Shown: positions 41,318-51,420, numbered from the stretch's first letter. The stretch: 64,000 bases of DNA from Bradyrhizobium sp. Ghvi (GCF_900115265.1 NZ_FOVU01000005.1:372001-436000); one strand, 5' to 3'. The notes: a model not told the origin generated them from the letters alone. A program made the numbers and translations.

Positions 41318-43390
41318 ATGAGCATTTCCGTCCATTCCGACACCCCGCAAACCGGGACCCTGCCACGTACGGCAGGGGACGGCGTCCTGTCCGAGGAGAT
41401 GGGAGGGGGCATCAGAACCCGGCTGTTCACCAAATATGTCGCGTTGTTCGTGGCTGTGGTCGCCGTCGCCCTGCTGGCCAATGGGCTGTTCGAGGTCTTC
41501 TTCTATTATCGGGAGCACAAGGCCGCGCTGATCCGGGTCCAGCACGAGCAGGCTGAGGCGGCCGCGGCGAAGATCAGCCAGTTCGTCAAGGAGATCGAGA
41601 GTCAGCTGGGCTGGACCACGCAACTGCCGTGGCCGGCGGTCCGCCAGCCGGACAAAACCGACCAATCCTCGATCGAGCCGCGCCGGTTCGACGCGCTGCG
41701 GCTTCTGCGTCAGGTGCCGGCGATCACCGAACTCGCCCAGGTCGACGCGACCGGAAGGGAGCGCCTTCGTGTCTCGCGGTTGGCGATGGATGCGGTCGAC
41801 AGCGGCATCGACCTGTCGGACGATCCCAAATTTACCCAGGCCGTTGCGCACAAGATCTATTACGGGCCGGTCTATTTCCGCCGCGAGTCGGAGCCGTACA
41901 TGACGCTGGCGCTTGCCGGCGCCAGAAAGGATGCCGGTGTCAGTATCGCGGAGGTGAATCTGAAGCTGATTTGGGACGTCGTGTCCCAGATCAAGGTCGG
42001 CGAGCACGGACACGCCTATGTGGTCGGCCCGGAGGGGCGCCTGATCGCGCATCCCGATATCAGCCTGGTGCTGCGCAATACGGACCTGTCCGGCCTGGCG
42101 CAAGTGCGCGCCGCGCTGGCTGGCGGCGGTGCGATGCCGGATGCTTTGCAGGAAGCGACCAACATCCAGGGACAGAAGGTTCTGACGACGTCGGCGCCGA
42201 TCAGCCCGCTCGGCTGGACGATGTTCGTCGAGCTGCCGGTCGAGGAGGCTTATGCCGCGCTCTATGCCTCGCTGGAGCGGCTCGCGATTGTCCTGCTTGG
42301 AGCATCGATCTTCGCGGTGCTTGCCGGAATTTTCCTCGCGCGCCGCATGGTCGGCCCGATCCAGGCGCTACGCACGGGCGCGATGCGCATTGGCGGAGGC
42401 GATTTCGCCCAGCGCATCTCGATCAAGACCGGCGACGAACTCGAGGAGCTCGCGAACCAGTTCAACCACATGGGCGAGCGCTTGCAGGAATCCTACGCCG
42501 ACCTGGAACACAAGGTCGAGCAGCGGACCGCAGAACTGAGGCAATCCCTCGACGATCTGCGCGCGGCACAGGACCGCCTGGTTCAGACCGAGAAGCTGGC
42601 ATCGCTCGGCCAGCTCACGGCGGGCATTGCCCACGAAATCAAGAACCCGCTCAACTTCGTCAACAATTTCTCCTCGGTTTCGACCGAGCTGATCGACGAG
42701 CTCAACGAGGTTCTGCAAACGGCTACTCTCGACGGCAAGACGAAGAACGAGGTTGACGAGCTGACCGGAATGCTGCGCGGAAACCTGGAGAAGGTGGTGC
42801 AGCACGGCAAGCGCGCCGATTCCATCGTCAAGAACATGCTGCTGCATTCACGCCAAGGCTCCGGCGAGCATCGCGCCACCGAGGTCAATGCGATCGTCGA
42901 GGAGAGCCTCAATCTGGCCTATCACGGCGCGCGCGCCGAAAGGCCATCATTCAATGTGACGCTCGAGCGCGACCTCGATCCGACCGCTGGTATGGCCGAC
43001 ATCTACCCGCAGGAAATTACCCGCGTCTTCCTCAATCTGATCTCGAACGGCTTCTATGCGGCAGCCAAACGCAAGGAGAGTGCCGCAGAAGGGTTCGAGC
43101 CGACCTTGAGGGCCGCGACGAAGAATCTCGGTGGCAGGGTGGAGATCCGCATCCGTGACAACGGGACGGGTATTCCGCAGGAGGTGAGGGAGAAGATGTT
43201 CAATCCCTTCTTCACCACCAAACCGGCCGGCGAGGGAACCGGCCTCGGCCTCTCCATGAGCCACGACATCGTCGTGAAACAGCACGGCGGCACGATCGCC
43301 GTGAACACAGAACCCGGTGTATTCACTGAATTCATCATCACCCTGCCGCGCGCGATGGCGGCTGGCGGTCCTTCCGGAGGGAAGACTTGA
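41318..43390 (+). CDS. Membrane sensor histidine kinase with periplasmic Cache-type domain and HAMP
   Basis: A 690-residue kinase. Transmembrane helices are at about residues 38-60 (KYVALFVAVVAVALLANGLF) and 320-342 (LAIVLLGASIFAVLAGIFLA). Between them is a large periplasmic double-Cache-like region (FTQAVAHKIYYGPVYFRRESEP, HAYVVGPEGRLIAHPD). A HAMP domain follows, then a coiled coil (ADLEHKVEQRTAELRQSL), the phospho-acceptor His439 in GIAHEIKNPLNFV, and an ATPase domain with the N-box FLNLISNGFYAA, DNGTGIP and GEGTGLGLSMSHDIV. The partners are the two receiver proteins that follow with 4-base overlaps. The Cache domain may sense the upstream binding protein or a free ligand. Confidence 0.92.
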   Translation: MSISVHSDTPQTGTLPRTAGDGVLSEEMGGGIRTRLFTKYVALFVAVVAVALLANGLFEVFFYYREHKAALIRVQHEQAEAAAAKISQFVKEIESQLGWTTQLPWPAVRQPDKTDQSSIEPRRFDALRLLRQVPAITELAQVDATGRERLRVSRLAMDAVDSGIDLSDDPKFTQAVAHKIYYGPVYFRRESEPYMTLALAGARKDAGVSIAEVNLKLIWDVVSQIKVGEHGHAYVVGPEGRLIAHPDISLVLRNTDLSGLAQVRAALAGGGAMPDALQEATNIQGQKVLTTSAPISPLGWTMFVELPVEEAYAALYASLERLAIVLLGASIFAVLAGIFLARRMVGPIQALRTGAMRIGGGDFAQRISIKTGDELEELANQFNHMGERLQESYADLEHKVEQRTAELRQSLDDLRAAQDRLVQTEKLASLGQLTAGIAHEIKNPLNFVNNFSSVSTELIDELNEVLQTATLDGKTKNEVDELTGMLRGNLEKVVQHGKRADSIVKNMLLHSRQGSGEHRATEVNAIVEESLNLAYHGARAERPSFNVTLERDLDPTAGMADIYPQEITRVFLNLISNGFYAAAKRKESAAEGFEPTLRAATKNLGGRVEIRIRDNGTGIPQEVREKMFNPFFTTKPAGEGTGLGLSMSHDIVVKQHGGTIAVNTEPGVFTEFIITLPRAMAAGGPSGGKT

Positions 43391-43776
43391 ACGTTTACAT
43401 TCTGGTCGTCGATGACGAGCCCGATGTCGAGGCTCTGTTCCGGCAACAGTTCCGGCGCGATCTGCGCGCCGGCCGCTTCCATATGGAATTCGCGCTCTCG
43501 GCGCCCGATGCGATCAAGCGCGCGGCCGAGGTGCGGGATCCTTCGCTGATCCTGATCCTGTCCGATATCAACATGCCCGGCATGAGCGGGCTCGACATGC
43601 TGCCCAAGGTGCGCGCCGAGCATCCGCATGTCCCGGTCATCATGATCACGGCGTATGGCGACGTCGAGACGCGCCGGAAGGCGATCGAAGGCGGCGCCAC
43701 AGGGCTCCTCACCAAGCCGATCGATTTTGCCCTGTTGCGCCAGGAGATCGACACGAGGCTCGAGCAGGCGGCATGA
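43387..43776 (+). CDS. Single-domain response regulator (receiver only)
   Basis: The 129-residue protein is only a receiver domain: acidic pocket Asp9/Asp10 (VVDDEPD), phospho-acceptor Asp60 in LSDINMPGMSG, the Thr in MITAYGD, and the Lys in LLTKPIDF. With no output domain it may shuttle phosphate or compete with the cyclase-linked receiver. It starts with TTG 43387 within the kinase stop (TTGA), supported by GGAGGGAAGAC; no ATG would keep the first strand. It overlaps the next gene by ATGA. Confidence 0.9.
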   Translation: MNVYILVVDDEPDVEALFRQQFRRDLRAGRFHMEFALSAPDAIKRAAEVRDPSLILILSDINMPGMSGLDMLPKVRAEHPHVPVIMITAYGDVETRRKAIEGGATGLLTKPIDFALLRQEIDTRLEQAA

Positions 43777-45023
43777 TTCCGACCATCCTCTTCGTTGACG
43801 ACGAGCCGGACCTGGAAGCGCTGATCCTGCAAAAGTTCCGCAGGCAGATCCGCGATGGGCTGGTCAACTTCATCTTCGCGCGCGATGGCGTCGAGGCGCT
43901 GGAATCGATCGAGCAGAACCCGCTTGTCGACCTCGTGGTTTCGGACATCAACATGCCGCGCATGGACGGGCTGTCGCTGCTCGCGAAGCTCCAGGAGGCG
44001 GAGGACAAGAAGTCGACCATCATCGTGTCCGCCTATGGTGACATGAGCAACATCCGCACCGCCATGAACCGCGGCGCGTTCGACTTTCTGACCAAGCCGA
44101 TCGACTTCCTCGACCTTGAAGCCACGATCCAGAAGACCGTTCGTCACATCGAGATGCTTCGCGAGGTGCGGCGGCGCCAGATGGAAGCCGAGCGCGCGCA
44201 TGCGGCGCTGTCGCGCCATTTCTCACCTGAACTCGCCAAGCGTCTGGCGGCAGGTGGTGAGGGCGAGGGAATCGCAGTCCAATGGCGCGATGTCGCGACC
44301 ATTTTCACCGACATCACCGGCTTCACGTCGCTGGTCGAGAGCGCGGCGCCCGAGACGCTCGGGGAGCTCCTCAACGAGTATGTGGGCGGGATGACCGAAG
44401 TGGTGTTCGCGCATGAGGGGACGGTCGCCAAGATCATCGGCGATGCAATCCAGGTGCTGTTCAATGCACCGGGTGATCAGCCGGATTACGCGACGCGTGC
44501 CGTCGCCTGTGCGCACGACCTCGATCATTGGGCGCAGGATTTTTGCGCGCGCCAGAAGGCGAGGGGCGTGAACTTCGGCACCACAAGGATCGGCATTCAC
44601 GCCGGACCGGCGCTGGTCGGCAATTTCGGCGGCAACCGCTTCTTCGACTACACCGCCTACGGCGACACGATCAACACCGCGGCACGGCTGGAGGCCGCCA
44701 ACAAGCACTTGGGTACGAGGATTTGCGTCAGCTCCAGCGTTGCCGAGAGGGCTGGGAATTTTCAGGGGCGCCCCGTCGGCGAATTGGTGCTGCGCGGGCG
44801 CCGCGAAGCCTTGCGCGCCTTTGAGCCGCTGCCACAGGCCAAATTCGAGGCGCCGGCAACTGCGCTCTATTCCGAGGCCTTCGCCAAGATGGAGGCTGGC
44901 GATGCCGCCGCCATGCCCGCCTTTGCCGCGCTGGTCGGCATGCATGCCGACGATCCCCTGGCCGGCTTTCACCTGAAGCGTCTGCTCAACGGCGCCAAAG
45001 GCGTCCGGATGCAACTGGAATAG
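43773..45023 (+). CDS. Response regulator with class III adenylate cyclase output
   Basis: A 416-residue fusion. Residues 1-125 are a receiver (acidic pocket 9-10, phospho-acceptor Asp58 in SDINMPRMDG, Lys108 in LTKPIDF). A helical linker with EVRRRQMEAERAHAALSRHFSPELAKRL follows, the usual signalling helix before such cyclases. Residues about 168-355 are a class III cyclase domain with metal Asp180 (ATIFTDITGFT), Asp224 (KIIGDAIQVLF) and Asn301/Arg305 (DTINTAARLE). Phosphorylation by the upstream kinase should therefore switch cAMP (or cGMP) production. It is translationally coupled to the single receiver gene. Residues after 355 are a short helical tail. Confidence 0.92.
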   Translation: MIPTILFVDDEPDLEALILQKFRRQIRDGLVNFIFARDGVEALESIEQNPLVDLVVSDINMPRMDGLSLLAKLQEAEDKKSTIIVSAYGDMSNIRTAMNRGAFDFLTKPIDFLDLEATIQKTVRHIEMLREVRRRQMEAERAHAALSRHFSPELAKRLAAGGEGEGIAVQWRDVATIFTDITGFTSLVESAAPETLGELLNEYVGGMTEVVFAHEGTVAKIIGDAIQVLFNAPGDQPDYATRAVACAHDLDHWAQDFCARQKARGVNFGTTRIGIHAGPALVGNFGGNRFFDYTAYGDTINTAARLEAANKHLGTRICVSSSVAERAGNFQGRPVGELVLRGRREALRAFEPLPQAKFEAPATALYSEAFAKMEAGDAAAMPAFAALVGMHADDPLAGFHLKRLLNGAKGVRMQLE

Positions 45024-45032
45024 GAGGCCGCC

Positions 45033-45776
45033 ATGACGCAAGCATTCGCCGCCGGCAACTATCGTTTCATTCCGTCGGTGTTCCAATATTCGGCTGGTGC
45101 CGTCGCGGACGATGATTACGAGATCGAGCGTGTCCGGTTCGACCGTCTCGTGCCGCTCGCCGAGGGATTTGCGCTCGCAGCGAAGTTCATCCAGGAGGCG
45201 GGGCGCCCGCTGACGGCCTTCTGCGCCTGCGAGCTGCGCTCGCCCGCGGCCTTCACCGAGGAAGGTTTTCGTACCTTCAATCTGCATTACGTGAAAACTC
45301 TGTCAGAGTGGGGCATCTTCGACGGCACCACCAATCCGGTGGCGCGCAGTAATGTCTGCCCCGAGATCGATCCGCCCTCGGAACCGTCGTTTTATGCGTT
45401 CTCCTTCACCCGCCCGACGCGTGCGACGACGCCCACCTTCGTGATCGCCGGCGGCGCTGAAGCGCGGGAGGGCGGCGGCAGCTATGTGGAACGTACCGTG
45501 CGCTACCGCGATCTCAGTCCGGACGGACTTCGCGAGAAGGTTCGGTTCACGACCTCGCAGATGGAAGGCCGGATGGCGGCGTTCGGCTTTGGCTGGAAGG
45601 ACACCACGGGCGTGCAAGCCTATTCGATCCGCGATTTCCACCACGCTTTGGCCGACGAGCTGGTTCGTCGCGGCGCGCTGCGTTCCGGCCTGACCTGCCA
45701 CTTCGCGCGACCGCCCGTGGTCGACCTCGAATACGAGATGGATTGCCGCCGGGTGATGCGCGAGGTGGTCATCTAA
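45033..45776 (+). CDS. CnbZ-like / RidA-related small enzyme
   Basis: A 247-residue protein beginning YRFIPSVFQYSAGAVADDDYEIERVRF and going on with RPLTAFCACELRSPAAFTEEGF, NPVARSNVCPEIDPP and FYAFSFT. I recall this set as the 2-aminomuconate deaminase-like CnbZ family, remote relatives of RidA/YjgF imine deaminases; the identification is from memory and moderate. The invariant Arg/Asn/Cys in ARSNVCPEIDPP would be the site. It sits nine bases behind the cyclase with AGGAGG ahead of its start, so it is co-expressed with the signalling genes. The stop overlaps the stop of the convergent permease by four bases. Confidence 0.6.
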   Translation: MTQAFAAGNYRFIPSVFQYSAGAVADDDYEIERVRFDRLVPLAEGFALAAKFIQEAGRPLTAFCACELRSPAAFTEEGFRTFNLHYVKTLSEWGIFDGTTNPVARSNVCPEIDPPSEPSFYAFSFTRPTRATTPTFVIAGGAEAREGGGSYVERTVRYRDLSPDGLREKVRFTTSQMEGRMAAFGFGWKDTTGVQAYSIRDFHHALADELVRRGALRSGLTCHFARPPVVDLEYEMDCRRVMREVVI

Positions 45777-46657
45777 CGCTGGCGCGGGTCCAGCGCGTCG
45801 CGCAGGCCGTCGCCGAGCAGGTTCAGCGACAGCACCACGAGGAAGATGGCCAGCCCCGGCCAGATCGCCATCCAGGGCGCCTGGGTCAGGAAGCGTTGCG
45901 CCGCATTGAGCATGCTGCCCCAGGATGGTGCCGGCGGCTGTTGCCCGAGGCCGAGGAACGACAGGGCGGCTTCCGCGATGATGGCTGCGGCGATCGACAG
46001 CGTTGCCTGGACCAGCAGTGCGGGCAGGATGTTCGGCAGGATGTGCGAGAACGCGATCCGCCAAGGCGGATTGCCGAGTGCACGTGCCGCCTCGACATAG
46101 TCCTCGGCCTTGACGCTCAGCACCTGCCCGCGCGTCAGGCGGATGAAGACCGGCGTCGCTGAAATGCCGATCGCGATCATGGCATTGCCAAGGCTCGGAC
46201 CGAGAAACGCCGCCAGTGCAATCGCCAGGATCAGGAACGGACAGGCCAGCATGGCATCGGTGATCCGGCTGATCAGCGCATCGACGAAGCCGCCGCGATA
46301 GCCGGCGAGCAGGCCGAGCGGCACGCCGATGCCAAGCGCGATCGCGACCGAGATCAGGCCGGCCAGCAGCGAGGCGCGAGCGCCGTAGACGATGCGGCTC
46401 AGGATGTCGCGGCCGAGCTCGTCAGTGCCGAACCAGTGCGCGGCCGTGGGCGGCTTGCGCACCAGGCTCCAGCTCGTCGCGATGGGATCGTAGGGCACGA
46501 TGAGTGGTGCCAGGACTGCAACAAAGATGAACATCGTGAGCACGATGAGCCCAAACACCGCTGCCTTGCGCTTGAACAGCCGCCGCCGCGCGCGGCGCGC
46601 CGGGCTGTCCAGCTCGTCGGCTTGCACATGCGGGCCAGACAAGGCGGCATCGGTCAT
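45773..46657 (-). CDS. Peptide ABC transporter permease, DppC/OppC-like (importer 1)
   Basis: A 294-residue inner-membrane subunit with a charged N-terminal tail, a first helix near residues 34-55 (AVFGLIVLTMFIFVAVLAPL), and five further helices. HWFGTDELGRDILSRIVYGARASL is the classic DppC start of the transport domain, and YVEAARALGNPPWRIAFSHILPN the EAA loop. I start at ATG 46657; the frame stays open upstream through dppB but that is chance. It is the last gene of the minus-strand array. Confidence 0.9.
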   Translation of the reverse strand: MTDAALSGPHVQADELDSPARRARRRLFKRKAAVFGLIVLTMFIFVAVLAPLIVPYDPIATSWSLVRKPPTAAHWFGTDELGRDILSRIVYGARASLLAGLISVAIALGIGVPLGLLAGYRGGFVDALISRITDAMLACPFLILAIALAAFLGPSLGNAMIAIGISATPVFIRLTRGQVLSVKAEDYVEAARALGNPPWRIAFSHILPNILPALLVQATLSIAAAIIAEAALSFLGLGQQPPAPSWGSMLNAAQRFLTQAPWMAIWPGLAIFLVVLSLNLLGDGLRDALDPRQR

Positions 46658-46662
46658 GGCAA

Positions 46663-47604
46663 TCAGCCCCGCAGCCTTGGATTGACCAGGATGTAGGCGA
46701 CGTCGGCAACCAGATTGAGCGTGATGTAGATCGTGGCGGTCACCAGCACCACGCCCTGCACGACGGCATAGTCGCGATTGAATACGGCGTCCACGATCAG
46801 CTTGCCGAAGCCGGGAATCGAGAAGATCTGCTCGGTCAGCACGGCACCCGACAGCAGCGTGCCGAGCTCGAGCGCGCCGAGTGTGATGATCGGCGTCAGC
46901 GCATTGCGCATGGCATGCTTGAGGATGACCGTCCGCTCGGACAGGCCTTTGGCGCGCGCGGTGCGCACATAATCGCTTTCCAGCACCTGCAGCATGGCGC
47001 TGCGGGTATGACGCATCAGGACCGCGGCAATGGCGTTGCCGAGCACGAAGGCCGGCATGATGGTGGCGGCAAGGCTTGCGCGCCAGTTCTCGGTCAGCGG
47101 CACATAGCCTGAGGCCGGCAGCCAGCCGAGCTCGATCGAGAACAGGAAGATCAGCATGATGCCGAGCCAGAAATTCGGCGTCGAGATGCCCCACAGCGCG
47201 AAGAAATTGGCGCCATAGTCCCACGCTGTTCCTTTCTTCACGGCTGCGATAATTCCAGCGGGAATGCCGATCAGGAACGCGATGATGATGGCCATCGAAC
47301 CGAGCTGCAACGTCACCGGCAGCTTCTGCGCGATCAGTTCGCGCACCGGCATCTTGTTGCGCAGCGACTCGCCGAAATCGCCTGAGAGCACGCCCTTGAT
47401 CCAGTAGGCGTATTGCACAGGCACCGGCCGATCCAGCCGGTACTGGTGCCGGATCTGCTCGATCACATTGGGATCGCGCTCCTCGCCGGCCATCACCAGC
47501 GCGGGATCGCCCGGCAGCAATTGCTGCAGTGAGAAAATCAATACCGAAACGAAGAACAGTGTCGGCACGATCTGGGCAAGCCGGCGGGCGAGGAAGTTCA
47601 GCAT
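46663..47604 (-). CDS. Peptide ABC transporter permease, DppB/OppB-like (importer 1)
   Basis: The 313-residue permease has six helices: the first at residues 9-28 (AQIVPTLFFVSVLIFSLQQL), then PGDPALVMAGEE, the VSL-type GDFGESLRNKMPV, WGISTPNFWLGIMLIFLFS and the EAA loop YVRTARAKGLSERTVILKHAMRN. It pairs with the DppC protein to form the channel. It ends six bases before the dppC start and begins 11 bases after the binding protein gene, so the order binding protein, DppB, DppC is one unit. Confidence 0.92.
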   Translation of the reverse strand: MLNFLARRLAQIVPTLFFVSVLIFSLQQLLPGDPALVMAGEERDPNVIEQIRHQYRLDRPVPVQYAYWIKGVLSGDFGESLRNKMPVRELIAQKLPVTLQLGSMAIIIAFLIGIPAGIIAAVKKGTAWDYGANFFALWGISTPNFWLGIMLIFLFSIELGWLPASGYVPLTENWRASLAATIMPAFVLGNAIAAVLMRHTRSAMLQVLESDYVRTARAKGLSERTVILKHAMRNALTPIITLGALELGTLLSGAVLTEQIFSIPGFGKLIVDAVFNRDYAVVQGVVLVTATIYITLNLVADVAYILVNPRLRG

Positions 47605-47614
47605 CCCTGTGGCA

Positions 47615-49123
47615 TCACTTCAGCTTGAGGCCGACGACGCGCACGAGTCCGTCCGGCATCTGCTTGTAGCCTTCCAGCTTCGTCGTATGCGCGATGATGA
47701 TACGGCGGTGGTAGAGATAAAGGATGGGTTCCTCATCCTGGACCAGCTTCGCGAGCGTCTCGTAGCTGGCCTTGCGTTTGGTGAAATCGGTCACGAGCCG
47801 CGCGTCTTCCAGCGCCTTGTCGGCCTGAGCATTGGTCCAATCGCCGTAATTCTGGGGCGCGCCACTGTGCAGGAAGATAAAGGTGTTGCCGTCGGGATCG
47901 ATGCGGCCGCTCCAGGCGAGCCAGAAGGCCTGATAATCGCCGGCCTCGGCCTGCTTGAGCCCGGTCGCGAACTCGGTGAGGCGGATCTTCATGTCGAACC
48001 CGGCTTCTGCGGCCATCGACTGGATCACCTGCGCCGGTGTTTCGTTTTCGGCGCCTTTCGGCACCAGGAAATCGACGCTGACCGGCGGCTTCACGCCGGC
48101 TTCCTTCAGCAGCGCCTTGGCTTTCTCCACGTCGCGCCCGCGGACCGGAAGTGATTTCTGGTAGTAGGGGTGATCGGGATTGACCCATTGATTGCCGACC
48201 TGAAACTCGCCGTTGAACACGACCTGGTTGATCGCCTCGCGGTCGATCGCGAGGTCGAGCGCCTGCCGTACCTTGGCGGATTGGCTGAGCGGCCCATTGG
48301 CCTTGTCCTTGCCGATGTTGAGCGTGATGCCCTGATAGCCGAGCTCGATGGCGGTGGCGACCTTCAGTCGTGGATCCGCGCGCACCTCCTTCAAATCCGT
48401 CGCGAGCACGCGCTCGATCAGATCGAGGCCGCCCGATTTCAGGTTCGCCAGCCGCACCGTGGCGTCGACGATGGGCTGGAACACGATCTTGTCGATGAAG
48501 ACGTTGTCCTTGTTCCAGTAGTCCGCGAATTTCTCGAACACGATGCGGTCCTGCTGCACGCGCTCGACGAACTTGTACGGGCCGGCGCAGACCGGATGCA
48601 GGCCGAACTTGTCGCCGGCTTCCTTGGCTGCTTTCGGCGAGACCATCATGCCGGCGCGGTCGGTGAGCTGGGCGAGCAGCGGCGAGAATGGCGACTTCAG
48701 CACCAGCTTGATGGTGAGGGGATCGACGATATCGATGTGGTCGACCGAGGCTAGCTCCGGCTTGCGGAACGAGCCAGGAAGCGTCAGGTGGCGCTCCAGC
48801 GAGAATTTGGCGGCTTCCGCATCGAACGGCTCGCCGTCGTGGAATTTCACGCCGGGCCGCAGCTTGATGACGAGACCCTTGCCCTCATCGACCGTTTCGC
48901 TCGACAGGGCGAGCTGGGGCACGATGTTGAGCTTTTCGTCGATGTCGAACAGCTTATCGCAGAACGCGGCGAACACGATGCGGCCGACATAGGTGCGCGC
49001 CATGGAGGGATCGAGGATGTCGGGGTCCTCGGCAAGACCAATGCGCAGCGTGGTCTGAGCGTGGGCGGCGCCAAGCGACAGCAGGAATGCGGCGGCCGTT
49101 GCGGCCAGGCGAAACATCTTCAT
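47615..49123 (-). CDS. Peptide/solute ABC transporter substrate-binding protein, SBP_bac_5 family (importer 1)
   Basis: A 502-residue periplasmic protein with a signal peptide (MKMFRLAATAAAFLLSLGAA, cut after AHA). Family features are TLRIGLAEDPDILDPSMA, the LRPGVKFHDGEPFDAEA stretch, CAGPYKFVERVQQDRIVFEKF, and RVQALDLAIDRE-type hinge (VRQALDLAIDREAINQ). Such proteins bind di- and oligopeptides, but also glutathione, nickel or opines. ATG 49123 follows GGGGACTGTCCG; the longer frame has no site. It is encoded between the ATPase and the permeases of the same system. Confidence 0.9.
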   Translation of the reverse strand: MKMFRLAATAAAFLLSLGAAHAQTTLRIGLAEDPDILDPSMARTYVGRIVFAAFCDKLFDIDEKLNIVPQLALSSETVDEGKGLVIKLRPGVKFHDGEPFDAEAAKFSLERHLTLPGSFRKPELASVDHIDIVDPLTIKLVLKSPFSPLLAQLTDRAGMMVSPKAAKEAGDKFGLHPVCAGPYKFVERVQQDRIVFEKFADYWNKDNVFIDKIVFQPIVDATVRLANLKSGGLDLIERVLATDLKEVRADPRLKVATAIELGYQGITLNIGKDKANGPLSQSAKVRQALDLAIDREAINQVVFNGEFQVGNQWVNPDHPYYQKSLPVRGRDVEKAKALLKEAGVKPPVSVDFLVPKGAENETPAQVIQSMAAEAGFDMKIRLTEFATGLKQAEAGDYQAFWLAWSGRIDPDGNTFIFLHSGAPQNYGDWTNAQADKALEDARLVTDFTKRKASYETLAKLVQDEEPILYLYHRRIIIAHTTKLEGYKQMPDGLVRVVGLKLK

Positions 49124-49145
49124 CGGACAGTCCCCATTGCTCCGG

Positions 49146-50252
49146 CTAGGTCGGTGTAGGCCTTGTACTCTGTATACCAACACCAGCCGGGCTCGCGCCT
49201 TCCGTCTTTCGGCTGAAAGCCGCGACTAATTTTGCCAGCGCTGGGGTGAATCCGCCCGCTGCAGGCAGGATGGTGTCGGCCGGCGGAAGCTCGTTGACGC
49301 GATGGCAGGCGGTGGCGTGGCCTGCGCGATCGGCCGTCAGCGCCGGCGCTTCGGTGCGGCAACGGTCGATCACGAAGGGACAGCGGGTGTGGAAGCGACA
49401 GCCGGCCGGAGGATTCAGCGCGCTCGGGATCTCGCCTTGCAGCACGACCTTGGCGCGCTTGGCGTGAGGCTGCGGCAGTGGGATCGCGGACAGCAGCGCG
49501 CGGCTATAGGGGTGACCGGGCCGGGCGAACAACTCGTCGGCATCGGCCTCCTCTACGATGCAGCCGAGATTCATCACCGCAACGCGGTCGGCGATATGCT
49601 TGACCACCGCGAGGTCGTGCGACACGAAAATGTAGGCCAGCCCAAGCCGGTCCTGCAGCTCGCGCAGGAGGTTGAGGATCTGCGAGCGGATCGAGACGTC
49701 GAGCGCCGAGACCGGCTCGTCGCAGATGATCAGCTTCGGCTCGACCGCGAGGGCGCGCGCGATGGCAATGCGCTGGCGCTGACCGCCGGAGAACTCGTGA
49801 GGATAGCGCCGGGCCAGCGGCGGTTCCAGCCCGACCAGCCGCAGCAGTTCCGCAACCCGCTCACGGCGTTGCGCGGTCGGTACGAGATCGTGCAGCGCCA
49901 GCGGCTCAGTCAGGATCTGGCCGACGGTCATGCGCGGGTTGAGCGAGGCATAAGGGTCCTGAAAGATGATCTGCGCTTCGCGGCGGAATTTTCGGAGCGC
50001 GTCGGCATCAAGCGAGAGCAGGTCGCGGCCGTCGAACCGCACGCTGCCTGCATCGGGCTCGATCAGCCGCAGCACCAGGCGGCTGACGGTCGATTTGCCG
50101 CAACCGGACTCGCCGACCAACGCGAGGGTCTTGCCGGCCTCGAGCGAAAAGGACACGCCATCGACGGCTTTGACATGCGACCGTGCCCGACCAAGCAACG
50201 AGCGTTCGGCGACGAAGTGCTTGACCAGGCCCTCGACCTCGAGCAGTGCCAT
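49146..50252 (-). CDS. Peptide ABC transporter ATP-binding protein, DppF/OppF-like (importer 1)
   Basis: A 368-residue ATPase with Walker A GESGCGKST, Q-loop IFQDPYASLNPRMTV, signature FSGGQRQR, Walker B LIICDEPVSALD and switch His in VSHDLAV. The C-terminal oligopeptide-type domain with Cys in AGCRFHTRCPFVIDRC is present, and a tail of some 50 residues follows (FTPALAKLVAAF) that is longer than usual. ATG 50252 is preferred to GTG 50255; AAGGAG lies ahead. A family A repeat lies between this gene and the DppD-like gene upstream. Confidence 0.92.
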   Translation of the reverse strand: MALLEVEGLVKHFVAERSLLGRARSHVKAVDGVSFSLEAGKTLALVGESGCGKSTVSRLVLRLIEPDAGSVRFDGRDLLSLDADALRKFRREAQIIFQDPYASLNPRMTVGQILTEPLALHDLVPTAQRRERVAELLRLVGLEPPLARRYPHEFSGGQRQRIAIARALAVEPKLIICDEPVSALDVSIRSQILNLLRELQDRLGLAYIFVSHDLAVVKHIADRVAVMNLGCIVEEADADELFARPGHPYSRALLSAIPLPQPHAKRAKVVLQGEIPSALNPPAGCRFHTRCPFVIDRCRTEAPALTADRAGHATACHRVNELPPADTILPAAGGFTPALAKLVAAFSRKTEGASPAGVGIQSTRPTPT

Positions 50253-50282
50253 CACCGCTTCTGCTCCTTGCGAATATCGGTC

Positions 50283-50414
50283 TTGTGTCCCGGGCGCGGC
50301 GCAGCACGAAGTGTTGCGACGCTGAACCGGGACCCAGATTGCCGCCGCATGGGCCCCGGTTCAGCGGTGCACCACCGCGCTTCGCTTGTGCTGCACCGCG
50401 CCCGGGGCACGAGC
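50283..50414. repeat. Intergenic palindromic repeat, family A, copy 3
   Basis: GTGTCCCGGGCGCGGCGCAG at about 50285 and GAACCGGGACCCA near 50324 close one module; CATGGGCCCCGGTTCAGCGG (from 50348) and GCGCCCGGGGCACGAG (to 50413) close the second. Arms and order are those of the copies at 676-803 and 19352-19486. This copy splits the two ATPase genes of one importer, which otherwise would be nearly contiguous. Confidence 0.75.
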
Positions 50415-50430
50415 GGAGAGGACAACGGCA

Positions 50431-51416
<986 letters not shown>

Positions 51417-51420
<4 letters not shown>

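Noticed and set aside
46658..47224. Upstream extension of the importer 1 DppC-like frame through dppB
   Set aside because: It is an alternative frame over the dppB gene, low-complexity in character; the family start lies at ATG 46657.
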